A stretch of DNA of 36,903 nucleotides from JBBSEX01 sp038239345. Its GTDB lineage: Bacteria; Acidobacteriota; Terriglobia; Bryobacterales; Bryobacteraceae. The translations under genes and the position numbers were made by a program. The notes under the pieces are model-generated. The model was given only the letters and a program-made list of their open reading frames with translations. It did no database searches and was not told the origin of the DNA. This document shows, in pieces, positions 8,153-16,603 of this stretch. Numbering within the stretch: position 1 is the stretch's first letter; each line of letters starts with the position of its first letter. The stretch lies in NCBI GenBank assembly GCA_038239345.1, contig JBBSEX010000030.1, positions 1-36,903 of the forward strand, given 5' to 3'.

Positions 8153-8566
8153 ATGGCGACGAATGGAAGCGGAGAGATGCAGCCGAGCAGTAAGCCTGTG
8201 GGCAAACGGCGGTACCGGTCGGCGTTGGAGCGGCGAAAGATAGTTGAGGAGACATTGCAGCTCGGCGCCTCGGTGGCGATCATCGCGCGAGCGCACGACG
8301 TAAACGCCCATCAGGTGTTCTGCTGGAGAAAGCTATACCGGCAAGGGCAACTTGAGTCGAAGAAGGATTCTGCAGAGTTGGTGCCGGTCCGAGTTTTGGA
8401 CAGCGTTTCTGGCGATGCCGGCAAGCCGGTGAAGAGAGAGGCTGACGGATTGCCGCCCGGCGTGATTGTTGTCGAACTCGGCAACGCTCGCGTTCGAATC
8501 GAAGGCGCCGCGGACCCAGCGAGTATTCGCGCCACGTTCGCCGCACTGGATAGCTTGCGCCGATGA
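8153..8566 (+). CDS. tnpA: IS66 accessory protein TnpA (helix-turn-helix)
   Basis: This 137-residue protein starts at an ATG preceded by GAGGAG. The basic N terminus and the segment RRKIVEETLQLGASVAIIA, followed by HDVNAHQVFCWRKLY, form the helix-turn-helix typical of IS66 Orf1. In IS66 the three genes are all needed for transposition, with this one thought to bind DNA. Its TGA overlaps the tnpB start in an ATGA arrangement. The frame appears intact. Confidence 0.9.
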   Translation: MATNGSGEMQPSSKPVGKRRYRSALERRKIVEETLQLGASVAIIARAHDVNAHQVFCWRKLYRQGQLESKKDSAELVPVRVLDSVSGDAGKPVKREADGLPPGVIVVELGNARVRIEGAADPASIRATFAALDSLRR

Positions 8567-8910
8567 TCTCCTTACCGGCGGGCACCAGCATCTGGATTAC
8601 AGCAGGCGCGACAGACATGCGCCGCGGCTTCACCGGATTGAGTGCGGTGGCGCAAACGGTGCTCGAACAGAACCCATACTCCGGATATGTTTTCGTTTTT
8701 CGCGGCAAACGCGGCGATCTGATCAAACTGCTCTGGTGGGATGGCGACGGACTGTGCCTGTTCGCCAAGAGACTGGAACGAGGCCGATTCGTGTGGCCGC
8801 AAGCTGAGAATGGCGCCGTTTCGCTGAGCCGCGCACAGCTCTCGATGTTGCTCGAAGGCATCGATTGGCGAAGGCCGATTCGAACGGCTGTGCCGTCGCT
8901 GGCTGTCTAG
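8563..8910 (+). CDS. tnpB: IS66 accessory protein TnpB
   Basis: This 115-residue protein is the IS66 Orf2 family: TDMRRGFTGLSAVAQ, the YVFVFRGKRGDLIKLLWWDG block and the LFAKRLERGRFVWP block are all present. It is intact, full length for the family and overlaps tnpA by four bases. The exact biochemical role is unknown; it is required together with TnpA and TnpC in characterised members. Confidence 0.92.
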   Translation: MISLPAGTSIWITAGATDMRRGFTGLSAVAQTVLEQNPYSGYVFVFRGKRGDLIKLLWWDGDGLCLFAKRLERGRFVWPQAENGAVSLSRAQLSMLLEGIDWRRPIRTAVPSLAV

Positions 8911-9944
8911 AACAGCTCTTTACAAAAGTGTTTCTAAATCTTCATCTCATCGACAAACGGGTGTGACAGAGTTGCGGTGTGGACACCGGCAACGAGCGGC
9001 GGGCATCGGGACTGCCGAACCTCAACGCGCTTGACCCGGAAACCCTGAAGACTCTTGTTCTCGCGCAACATGCCGAGATCGAGAACTTGAAACTGCTGGT
9101 TCTTAAACTCAAGCGCATGCACTTCGGCGCGAAGTCGGAGAAGCTTAACGGCGACATCGAGCAACTCGAACTGCGGCTCGAAGAACTCGAAGCCAATCAG
9201 GCTGCAGCCGATCCCTTGCCCGCCCAACCTACCATTGCGGTGATGGCTCCAAAGAAACCCGCACGCCGCCCGCTTCCCGCGGAACTGCCGCGCGAAATCG
9301 AAACGATCTATCCAAAGCAGGAAGCCTGCCCCGATTGCGGCGGCAAGTTGCGCCCGCTCGGTGAGGACGTGTCCGAAGTACTCGAATACGTTCCGGCACG
9401 CTTCAAAGTAATCCGAACGGTGCGTCCGAAACTGAGCTGCGCCTGCTGTTCGCGCATCGTGCAGGAACCGGCTCCGCACCGGCCGCTCGACCGCGGTCTG
9501 GCGGGGCCCGGTCTCCTCGCCCATGTTCTGGTATCGAAGTACGCCGATCACATGCCGCTCTACCGGCAATCGGAAATCTATGCGCGTTCCGGCATCGATC
9601 TGGACCGCTCGACGCTGGCCGATTGGGTAGGCGGCACAAGCCGGACCTTGCGGCCTCTGGTGGATGCATTGAAGCGCTACGTGCTGAGCGCGGAGAAACT
9701 TCACGGCGACGATGTGCCGGTTCCGGTGCTGGAACCGGGGAACGGAAAGACGAAGACAGGCCGCCTGTGGACCTATGTTCGCGATGATCGCCCAGCCGGA
9801 AGCGAAGCGGCTTCAGCGGTCTGGTTCGCCTACTCACCGGACCGCAAAGGCGAGCATCCGGCGGAACATCTGAAGAGCTATCGTGGCATTCTGCAGGCGG
9901 ACGGCTACGCGGGCTTCAACAACTTATACGAGACGGGCGCGATC

Positions 9945-10083
9945 GTCATTGCAGAATTCAAAGAACCCTGGGCAATCTTGTGGCGTTCCCACATCAGGGG
10001 CACAGGCGAAGCGATCTTGCGTGATCTGCGTAAGATAGCCGGTGGCACGCGTTAGCCGGAGCAGCTCATCTTCGGGATGAATG
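9945..10083 (+). other. ~140-bp insertion inside IS66 tnpC
   Basis: Between the codons for LYETG and EAACW, which are adjacent or nearly so in IS66 transposases, there are about 140 extra bases. The segment carries a stop codon and shifts the frame. A short direct repeat TAGCCGG occurs near its 3' part (about 10036 and 10053). It resembles no gene I know; limits are approximate because they are inferred from the protein break. Confidence 0.6.
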
Positions 10084-10708
10084 GAAGCTGCCTGTTGGGC
10101 TCACGCAAGACGCAAGTTCCACGATCTGTACCAGGCGCACCGGTCACCGGTTGCGAAAGAGGCGCTGGAACGCATTGCCCAGTTGTACGCGATCGAGAAG
10201 GAGGTCCGGGGACGGCCGCCGGGAGAGCGAAGCAAAGTCCGGCAGGCCAAATCGAGACCGCTGCTGGAAGCCATGCACATATGGCTGAAGGCGACCATGG
10301 CAAAGCTGTCGCGGAAATCGGATGTGGCCAAGGCGATCCACTATGCACTCGAACGCTGGCCCGCGCTCATGCTGTTCCTGGAGGATGGCCGCGCCGAGAT
10401 GGACAACAATGCCGCGGAGAGGGCTCTGCGCGCTGTCGCAATCGGACGCAAGAACTATCTGTTTGCTGGGTCCGATGCCGGCGGGGAACGAGCGGCAGCA
10501 ATCTACAGCCTGCTCGGATCGGCAAGGCTGAACGGGATCAATCCGGAAGCTTACATGACCGAGTTGTTGCGGTGCGTCTCCGATCACCCGGTTAACAGGA
10601 TCGAAGAGCTCTTGCCCTGGAGGCTCTTCCCGGAAATCCGGCGGAGGTCGAAGCAGCTTGACTCTCAAACAACCCTCAAACAGATCGTGTCCACAATCGG
10701 GAATGTGG

Positions 10709-10716
10709 AGCCAAAA
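10709..10716. repeat. IS66 target-site duplication, right copy
   Basis: AGCCAAAA, identical to 8084-8091, marks the right edge of the IS66 insertion. Confidence 0.85.
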
Positions 10717-11223
10717 TGCAAACTGAGATAAACGAATAGCGGCGGCGTCACCAGCGAGCCGATGCCGGACCCACCCGTAAAGATCGCGGTGGCCAAGCCT
10801 GGCTGTGCGGAATTGAATCGCAGAGCGATGGTCTTTACGCCACCGGTGAAGCCACCTGGTTCAGCCATCCCGAGCAGAAATCGAAAGGCGACCAGCGTCC
10901 AGACGCTAGTGACTGCCGCGTGGAGCCCCGCCGCCATGGACCACGCCCCAACGAAGAGAGCCAGGCTCAGCCTGAAGCCTAAACGGTCGACAATGGCCCC
11001 GGACCCAACTTACATGATTGCGTAACGCGATCAGGAAACCGTTAACCGCGTACGCGTAGTCGAGCGGGCTGAGATGCAATTCGCGGCGGAACAGCGGAGC
11101 GACCACCGACAAGGCATTGCGATCCATATAATTGAGCAGGTTCATCAGAAATAACAACAGCAGAACCTTGATCTGTGGCCTGGTGAATCGACTGGACTCC
11201 GGTGATGTGGGGGTCAGCGTCAT
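10709..11223 (-). pseudogene. MFS transporter (hexuronate/galactonate type), N-terminal remnant
   Basis: The ATG at 11223 begins a normal MFS N terminus with KVLLLLFLMNLLNYMDRNAL (the NYxDR motif of the anion:cation symporter family) and LSPLDYAYAVNGFLIA. One extra base near 11027 and a TAA near 11010 break the frame. Reading then resumes with VGSGAIVDRLGFRLSLALF, GMAEPGGFTGGVKTIA and PPLFVYLSLHFG, ending at the IS66 insertion. The gene was therefore damaged by a frameshift and a stop as well as by the IS, and is dead. Confidence 0.85.
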
Positions 11224-11791
11224 TTTTCGGTTCGATCGTTGCAGTATGCTGGCGATTGCCCCGAGTAGTCAAGTATTGGTGCAGGAATCAGGACAACAGA
11301 CGTGGAGTGGCCGGTTAATCCACTCTCTTGCCTCCAACACCATGGACGCTCGGAGTTCAACAGATAGCAAGCCTGGAGAGCGGAAGAGTGAAAACGGCAT
11401 TGCCGTTCTTCGAGGCGCATACGAACCAATGGGACGGACTGACACGATCTGGACAGGGCCTCAGCAGGAGCGGTGCGTTTTTGCACAGGCCCGTCTATAA
11501 CCCGCTCGACCATGACGACGAACAGCATGCGATTTTTATCCCACCCACCCAACCAGCACACCTGCCATCCCTCAATGACAGTACACCATTCGACCGCTCG
11601 CCCGAGCCGCAGGAATTTCGTTCCAAGGTACATACTCCACGCAGCACATGTATGGCTCGGCACAGGCGAGAAGTCAACGAGCGAATGCGTAACCATCCGG
11701 GCCGGGGTGGGAGTGAACAGCGCATCGGTTCGTTCCAGAGTGTTAGTGTAGAGATTCGTTTCTTCCCAGAACCGACCTCTGATTCAAGCTT
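11224..11791. other. stretch without recognisable genes
   Basis: Several open frames exist on both strands, the longest on the minus strand to 11696 and on the plus strand from 11328. None has a recognisable motif, a convincing ribosome binding site or a domain-like composition. It probably holds the former promoter region of the transporter on its left and element debris on its right, next to the tRNA fragment. Confidence 0.4.
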
Positions 11792-11845
11792 GAGCATCGG
11801 CTGTTAACCGAAGGGTCGTAGGTTCGAATCCCATTCGCGGAGCCA
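11792..11845 (+). tRNA. 3' part of a tRNA-Asn(GTT) gene, incomplete
   Basis: The 54 bases contain the anticodon arm (loop CTGTTAA with anticodon GTT), the variable region, the T loop GGTTCGAATCC and the acceptor end TCGCGGA-G-CCA with encoded CCA. The matching 5' half (acceptor strand TCCGCGA and D arm) is absent upstream. The T stem has an A-C mismatch and the anticodon stem base is A-A, so the piece is decaying. Such 3' tRNA pieces are left as attachment sites when integrative elements insert in tRNA genes and duplicate the 3' end. Confidence 0.75.
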
Positions 11846-12069
11846 AATTGTTTTTATCGAACGCTGACGGCTCTTTTGTTGACTCCATCGCAGGGTGGTC
11901 GCCTCATGGACCTTGACCGCCAGTAGCATCCGAGAGCGCGCCCTCGCTGTCGATCTTTTCGCCGCCTCGAATCCGCGCGGCCGCGACCAGGTACCTGGAA
12001 ACGGCAAACCGTTCGAGTCCGTTTCCGGCGCTGTGGGCAGAAGAACTGGGGCGAGCCTGCAGTTGGTGA

Positions 12070-13045
12070 CGACGACCGTCTTGTCGTGAAAAGGATATCG
12101 TGGTTCGCCGATTCCCTGATAGGGGCGGCAGGAAGGAGAATAGATCTCGACCGGACATTTCATATCGAGAGCTTCGTGCGGTCTTTCGTTGTTAAACTCC
12201 TCCAGGAAAGCGTCGAACTTGGCTTGCTGTTGGAGCAGGTTGGCGCCGGCGGGTCGTGTGGCCTCCTTTTTCAGGGTGAGGTGCATGCGCTCATGCCGGC
12301 CGTTCTGCTGCGGATGACCAGGCCGTATGCGTTCGATGCTGATGCCGAGCCGCAGCCACCACACTGAGAGCCTGGAGAGATTGAACAGTCCGTTGGGAGA
12401 GGCGAAGGGAACGCCGTTATCGGAGCGGATTGCTTGCGGCAGTCCGCGCTCTTTGAAAAGGCGCTCAAAGGCAGTAATAGCAAAACGTTCCTGGTTGGAT
12501 TCCATGGCCTCGCACAGCAGCAGGTAGCGCGAAGCATGATCGGTGACGGTCAGCGGATAGCAGTAGCGCTGGTTGCCGAGCCGAAACTCTCCCTTGTAGT
12601 CAGCACACCACAGGGCGTTTGGGCTGGCGCCCGAAGACAGCGGAGTTCCTTCGGTGCGGGTGCGTGATCGCTTGGATCGAGTCACAAGTCCATGCCGATC
12701 GAGGATGGCGTGAATGGTGCTGCGGGCCGGGACCTTCACTTCGCTCGGCAGCCGTCTGAGGAGGCGCACCTGGATCTTGCGGGCGCCCCAGTGGGGCTTC
12801 TCGCGCTTGGCCGCTACGATCGCGGCTTCGATCTGCTCGGGCAATTGGTTGGCGTAGCGATGGGGGCGCTTGGCACGATCCGTGAGCCCCTCCAATCCGC
12901 ATTCCTCATAACGCTCGAAGATCTTGTAGCCGGTTTTGCGTGAGATCTGAAACTCGCGGCACAACGCGGCCATGCTCTCACCGTCTTTGAGCCGAATCAC
13001 GAAACGTATGCGCTCGTCCATAACAGAACTTTCCTTCCATGGCAT
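12070..13045 (-). pseudogene. IS481-type transposase, 3'-truncated
   Basis: The start (MPWKESSVMDERIRFVIR) and helix-turn-helix (CREFQISRKTGYKIFERY) are intact. A winged second domain (HWGARKIQVRLLRRL) and a DDE integrase domain follow, with WCADYKGEF, TVTDHASRY, AIRSDNGVPF and the distal Glu in QQNGRHERMH. The sequence follows the family to YPFHDKTVVVTNC at about 12075 and then diverges. The frame continues without family similarity through the tRNA-Asn fragment to a stop at 11804, so the normal C terminus of some 60 residues is lost. An intact catalytic core but missing tail suggests an inactive remnant. Confidence 0.85.
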
Positions 13046-13072
13046 GCCACCCGCCCCCTTGCAGGGGAAAAG

Positions 13073-13117
13073 TGTAACCCATGTCTCCGGTACGTTCTGT
13101 CACCTATGTCTCGGGCC
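13073..13117. repeat. IS481 terminal direct repeats
   Basis: TGTAACCCATGTCTCCGG at 13073-13090 and TGTCACCTATGTCTCGGG at 13099-13116 are near-identical and 26 bases apart, just upstream of the transposase start. Such TGTNACCNATGTC repeats occur at the tips of this IS481 subgroup, so the outer edge of the IS is probably at or near 13116. No matching end is seen on the truncated side. Confidence 0.55.
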
Positions 13118-13314
13118 GGTCATTTCGAACGCCAAGTGCCTGTTTGTTGACCCCATCGCTCTCAGGTGCCGGTCAGGCTTTTTTCTCCTGCTACGCGGAA
13201 ATAGGCCTCAAACAAGCGTGTCATCTCTTCCCGTTGACGCTTATTCCGAAGGGCGGCCAATGCACTCGGTGACCAGTTAAGCAGCGGCATTTCCTTTCAT
13301 TTTCGCTCGTTGTG

Positions 13315-13557
13315 TCAGCCGACAAGCGCCCGATAAAGAGTGGTACGGTCCACATTCAAGAGCGCGGCCACGTCCTCGCGGCGATTTCCGGCGTCGATCA
13401 GATTCCGGGCGTGGGTGATTTGCTGCGCCGTCAGTTTCGGCCTGCGTCCGAATTTCACGCCACGGCATTTTGCGTCCTTCACTCCGGCGCGGGTTCGTTC
13501 GCTTATCAGGCTGCGTTCGGAGTACCGCAGCATGGGTAGCCTGTCCTCGCGATTCAT
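13315..13557 (-). pseudogene. serine resolvase/invertase (Tn3 type), C-terminal remnant
   Basis: The 80 residues hold the end of a serine recombinase: ERSLISERTRAGVKDAKCRG (the long helix after the catalytic domain), KFGRRPKLT and a C-terminal helix-turn-helix, NRREDVAALLNVDRTTLYRA. The catalytic domain with its nucleophilic Ser is missing; the sequence before YSERS is unrelated. It is the debris of a Tn3-like transposon or invertase and would bind DNA at most. Confidence 0.8.
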
Positions 13558-13758
13558 CTGAAAAAAACTCGATCCCTGACCCGGGACTTATTCAGCGAAT
13601 CGACTTTTCAACAGCATCGACCCATTGTGCGACGCATGACCCAGCCAATGACCGACGCGGGGGCAATCCCTTGCGTGGAGTACTATATTAGGTATCCACC
13701 GATTAGCTTGTAACGGTGGCTCTCGGGCCAATTATGTTGGCGGAATGAACGGGGAACA

Positions 13759-14091
13759 ATGACAGCTCGTCGCCTTTTACTGTTGGCAATAGCAGCCTGC
13801 GTATTCTCCTTGGATGTCAGCGCCGCCGATGCCGCGGGCATCTGGCGTGGCGAACTCAAGATGGTTGGCGGCCAAGGCGAAGTGCGGCGCGATGTAACCC
13901 TGACCCTATCCGTGAATGGTTCACAGTTGACAGGTCACCAGAACCTGCAGTTTTCGCTCCCGGACGGACACATTTTCGACGTGCGCCATCACTTCCCCGC
14001 TTTTTCCATCTCCAGTGCCCGCGGGAAAAGAATGTTGTTTTCGAGGTGGACGTGCCGGTGGAGATTACTCTCGAATTCGGCAAGCCCGTGA
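13759..14091 (+). CDS. secreted small protein, probably truncated at the 3' end
   Basis: A clear signal peptide (MTARRLLLLAIAACVFSLDV, cleavage probably after SAADA) is followed by GIWRGELKMVGGQGEVRRDV and TLTLSVNGSQLTGH. This is the beta-strand pattern of small periplasmic proteins that bind or modify little-known ligands (GxWxGE start). After FSLPDGHIFDV (about 13980) the frame runs into the antisense of the ric gene for about 100 bases, so the natural C-terminal half is probably lost. A TATATT hexamer at about 13683 could be part of its promoter. Confidence 0.55.
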   Translation: MTARRLLLLAIAACVFSLDVSAADAAGIWRGELKMVGGQGEVRRDVTLTLSVNGSQLTGHQNLQFSLPDGHIFDVRHHFPAFSISSARGKRMLFSRWTCRWRLLSNSASP

Positions 14092-14714
14092 TACAAAGCG
14101 CGAAATGTCGGGCAGCCGTCCGGGGGAGTTTGATAGCCGTGCGACAGCGCTGAAATCCGTGCTATCGAATCTCCGGCCTCGTTGTGGTCCGCCAGCATAT
14201 GCTCTATCGGATTGCGCACCGAACCGAAGAAAGCGGGCGGCGGTGCGTGACCGGTCCGGACGGCGTCATCCATGGAATTCAGGTACGGGAAGAGCACCTG
14301 TTCTTCTTTGAGCATGTGGATGGAAAGCTCCTTGTAGGTCTCCGCGAACAAGTCGTTTATCGTCGTGACTTCGGGATGCACCCATTCATGGCGATCCTTG
14401 ACCTTCCGCAGCAGAACGAGCAGTCGCGGACCCTCGGTCCTCACATAGTCGTGATGCTGACTTACGATATGGCTCGTCAATTCGGAGAAGCGGGCAGTAA
14501 CCCATTTCTCGGGTGGTGTGTGTCCAGCCGCGTCCTTCAGATTGTCCAGCAGTTTCAGCACGCTCTCCGGCGACACGTTCGCCTTGAAACACGCATCCTT
14601 GAGCGGGATTTTTCCTCCACAACAATAGTCGATCCCCAGCGACTCAAAAATTCGAGTGCTCGCGGGATTCTCGATTACGATCTCGCTGACGGTCCGTTCG
14701 GTGGTGATAGCCAT
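13989..14714 (-). CDS. ric: iron-sulfur cluster repair di-iron protein (Ric/YtfE/ScdA)
   Basis: This 241-residue protein has the family's two parts: an N-terminal DUF542 domain with the CCGG motif (C31, C32, in GIDYCCGGK) and a hemerythrin-like four-helix domain. The latter has di-iron ligands in SQHHDYVR, HMLKEEQVLFPY, HMLADHNEAGDS and HRHVHLENNILFP. Ric proteins restore iron-sulfur clusters damaged by nitric oxide or oxidants. The length is normal and the frame intact. AGAGG lies 8 bases upstream of the ATG. A palindromic CRP/FNR-type site lies about 54 bases upstream, overlapping the stop codon of the methyltransferase gene behind it, so both NO-responsive control and read-through are possible. 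Confidence 0.92.
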   Translation of the reverse strand: MAITTERTVSEIVIENPASTRIFESLGIDYCCGGKIPLKDACFKANVSPESVLKLLDNLKDAAGHTPPEKWVTARFSELTSHIVSQHHDYVRTEGPRLLVLLRKVKDRHEWVHPEVTTINDLFAETYKELSIHMLKEEQVLFPYLNSMDDAVRTGHAPPPAFFGSVRNPIEHMLADHNEAGDSIARISALSHGYQTPPDGCPTFRALYHGLAEFESNLHRHVHLENNILFPRALEMEKAGK

Positions 14715-14761
14715 TAGTCTGCCTCTGCATTCAGCGTGGCTCGGCCAATGGGGTGTTGGGA

Positions 14762-14775
14762 ATGACTTAAGTCAC
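14762..14775. promoter_or_regulatory. CRP/FNR-type operator upstream of ric
   Basis: The perfect palindrome TGACTTAAGTCA (14763-14774) has the symmetry of FNR/Dnr-type boxes (TTGAN6TCAA-like). The identical 12-mer lies upstream of the ferredoxin gene. The centre is about 54 bases before the ric start codon. No good -10 hexamer is seen at exactly the class II distance. The stop codon TAA of the methyltransferase gene lies within it. Confidence 0.65.
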
Positions 14776-15390
14776 CGTCTGCCGGCGAATGGCAGAGTCG
14801 TCGAGGAGATTTCCGCGCTGACATGCTGTGCCGGCGATCGCCCGAAAGCGGAACATCCGGAATCCTGTCTCAATGGAGATGCACCGAAACCCCGCCGCCT
14901 CAAGCCTCGCCGACAGCGCTACAGGATCGATTGGCGTGTGCGTATCGGCAACATGCAACAAACGCATCGCCCAACTGTTCAGGCTGTCTGCCCCGATGAA
15001 CATTCCGCCGGGCCGTAACACGCGCCGGACCTCATGAAACATCCGATCCTGAAGCGCCGGCGTTCTAAGGTGATGGAGCATTGCGAAACATATCACCGAC
15101 GTAAATCCGCAATCGGCAAGGGGCAGCGCAGTGGCATCGGCCTGGATGACGCGGGCCTGTGTCCCCCTAAGCCCCTCGGCAACGCGGCGCGCCAAACCGA
15201 AATCGATCTCAATTGCGATAAGACGAGGCGCCACAGCTTGCAGAAGCTCGGTTGTGAGGCCCGGTCCGGGGCCCAGTTCAAGGATCTCGCCGCCCGGTGA
15301 AAGGCCGTAGAAAACCCACGGAAGCAATTTCTGTTTCAAAACTCGACTCCACAGTGCCGATCCGCAGAGCCAGTTATGGACGACATTCAT
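14767..15390 (-). CDS. class I SAM-dependent methyltransferase
   Basis: This 207-residue protein has motif I ILELGPGPGLTTELL, an acidic residue ending strand 2 (AIEIDFG), motif II around QADATALPLADCGF, ICFAMLHH, and motif III RRVLRPGGMF, all typical of UbiE/phosphatidylethanolamine-type methyltransferases. The substrate is unknown. The N terminus (VHNWLCGSALWSRVL) resembles methyltransferases that act on lipids or quinones. It lies directly upstream of ric on the same strand with a 52-base gap. Its last codons include the FNR-type palindrome that would serve ric. Confidence 0.88.
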   Translation of the reverse strand: MNVVHNWLCGSALWSRVLKQKLLPWVFYGLSPGGEILELGPGPGLTTELLQAVAPRLIAIEIDFGLARRVAEGLRGTQARVIQADATALPLADCGFTSVICFAMLHHLRTPALQDRMFHEVRRVLRPGGMFIGADSLNSWAMRLLHVADTHTPIDPVALSARLEAAGFRCISIETGFRMFRFRAIAGTACQRGNLLDDSAIRRQTVT

Positions 15391-15498
15391 GGGTCACCTC
15401 GCAAGCCCCCCTGTACAGCCGGACTATACAGAAGATCGCGATGCGCGATTCAGATAAGGACCTCGCCGAGATGCGACGGCGGGTGCGCCAGTCGCTGC

Positions 15499-16031
15499 TC
15501 AGATCCCGGCTGCAAGATCGCCCAATTCCATGCTGGATGTCAATCTGCCGAATGCCCGATGCAGCGCTCTCTGATCCTCGTTTGACAGCAGCTGGTCTGC
15601 CATCGGCAGAAGAAGATGGTCTTCCTTCCAGAGATGCTGCCGGTACAGTACAGCCAAACCCCTCAATGAGGTCACGAATCGTTCGTGGTGCGCCCCGCCA
15701 CCCCGAACATATCCGGAAATATTTTCCACGAGTTCCGATGCGAGGGATTGCACTCTGCGATGCTCCCAGGCGAGACAGGCAATGAAGCAAGGGGATTGAG
15801 TTACATTACACATTTTGCCGCAAGCAGCGGAAAGAGCAGTTCCTCCTCCTGCACCTGCTGACACTGCAGGGCAAACGTCTCCAGAAAAGACGTCACACCG
15901 GTAAGAAGCGATTGATCGACGAATCGATATTCTTCAACGGCTTCTGCAATCTTCAGGATTGCCGTTAACACGCTTTCGATCGCCAGATGTTCATGGGTCA
16001 ATATGGCAGTCGCGCTCAGTTGTACGCTCAT
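15499..16031 (-). pseudogene. hemerythrin-domain protein, frameshifted
   Basis: Two overlapping frames make up one HHE-type protein. The first (16031 to about 15801) has ILTHEHLAIESVL and EEELLFPLLAAK. The second continues with WEHRRVQSLASELVE, YRQHLWKEDHLLLPMADQL and ends at 15499. Together they supply the repeated His and Glu ligands of a non-haem di-iron hemerythrin fold. The break is a one-base shift near 15805-15815, right after FPLLAAK. Either the gene is recently inactivated or the base is an error. It sits between two intact members of the same module (hemerythrin and methyltransferase/ric). Confidence 0.82.
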
Positions 16032-16050
16032 GGCAGCAGTAGAACCTCCA

Positions 16051-16602
16051 TCACCCCGGGGCTATTCCACGACGCAGGGCCATCGATCGCCCGATCACGG
16101 CCTTATCCGCATCCGACAGCACCTCTTGCGCCCAGGGAAACACGTCGTTTTCTTCAATTTCCATATGCTCCCGGTAGAGTTTCGTCAGCGAAGAGAGAAC
16201 ACTGCCGAGTCTCGCCGTATCCCGAAGACAGAGAACATCGTCGCGAAGCCAGCGGCTCCCGATGTCCTCGCACTCGCGATGCCACTGCTCTGCCTGGCTA
16301 TGATCGGCTTCGAGCCTGTCGATCCGGCTCCAGACGCCGGGTGCATCAGTCCGTTCCATGCCCCGCAGTGCGGGAAACAGATCTTCTTCCTCGTCTGCCG
16401 TGTGGTTCGGCGCCGCATCGCGAAAATAATGGAGCGCCGTCTGCAACGCCTGGCGATATTCTGCACCCAAAGGCCCACCACGTTTCTCATCGGTAACAAT
16501 CTGCAGCGTTCGAAGAAAACGATCTATGCGGCGATGGCAATCCGACAGCAACCCGATCGGGTCAGTGAACACATTTGCAGGGATTCCGATGGTCACCGGC
16601 AT
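16051..16602 (-). CDS. hemerythrin-domain protein
   Basis: This 183-residue protein has hemerythrin HHE-type ligands in SDCHRRIDRFL, RDAAPNHTADEEEDLFPAL, LEADHSQAEQWH and YREHMEIEENDVFPWAQ. Such proteins bind a di-iron centre and act in oxygen or nitric oxide sensing, storage or detoxification. The gene starts one base after the stop of the ferredoxin gene (TGA-T-ATG), so the two are co-translated. It is intact and of ordinary length. Confidence 0.9.
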   Translation of the reverse strand: MPVTIGIPANVFTDPIGLLSDCHRRIDRFLRTLQIVTDEKRGGPLGAEYRQALQTALHYFRDAAPNHTADEEEDLFPALRGMERTDAPGVWSRIDRLEADHSQAEQWHRECEDIGSRWLRDDVLCLRDTARLGSVLSSLTKLYREHMEIEENDVFPWAQEVLSDADKAVIGRSMALRRGIAPG

Positions 16603-16603
16603 A

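Larger units (their letters stand above)
8092..10708 (+). mobile_element. IS66-family insertion sequence inserted in the MFS gene
   Basis: The element lies between two AGCCAAAA octamers and carries the three IS66 genes in order (tnpA, tnpB, tnpC), all on the plus strand. The left tip begins GTAAGCG, as is common for IS66 members. The right tip (reverse complement beginning CCACATTCCCG) does not match it well; only an internal block near GGACAC resembles the left side. The right terminal repeat may therefore be altered. With about 140 extra bases in tnpC, the element is longer than an intact relative would be, and it is probably unable to move by itself. Confidence 0.88.
8979..10731 (+). pseudogene. 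tnpC: IS66 transposase TnpC, disrupted by an internal insertion
   Basis: The N-terminal part (8979 onward) has a leucine-rich coiled coil, the KLKRMHFGAKSEKL signature, the zinc site CPDCGGKL with CACC, and the start of the DDE domain (LHGDDVPVPVLEPG, ILQADGYAGFNNLYETG). After LYETG the expected EAACWAHARRKFHDLY appears only at 10084, in another frame; about 140 unrelated bases with an in-frame TAG at 10053-10055 intervene. The C-terminal part then continues normally through AEMDNNAAERALRAVAIGRK and GSDAGGERAAAIYSLL. The frame leaves the IS at its right end and stops at 10731 in the flanking transporter gene. Functional transposase is unlikely. Confidence 0.88.

Noticed and set aside
11220..11807. 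Open frames on both strands between the transporter and the tRNA fragment
   Set aside because: They have no motif, no convincing ribosome binding site and odd composition (many Trp, Cys, Arg).
11804..12069. C-terminal extension of the IS481 transposase frame as a real domain
   Set aside because: The last residues (WLREWDSNLRPFG) are simply the tRNA-Asn fragment read as protein; the sequence before them has no family similarity.
13051..13068. CCCC-TTGCA-GGGG hairpin before the IS481 gene as a terminator
   Set aside because: The stem is only four to five base pairs and no T run follows in either direction.
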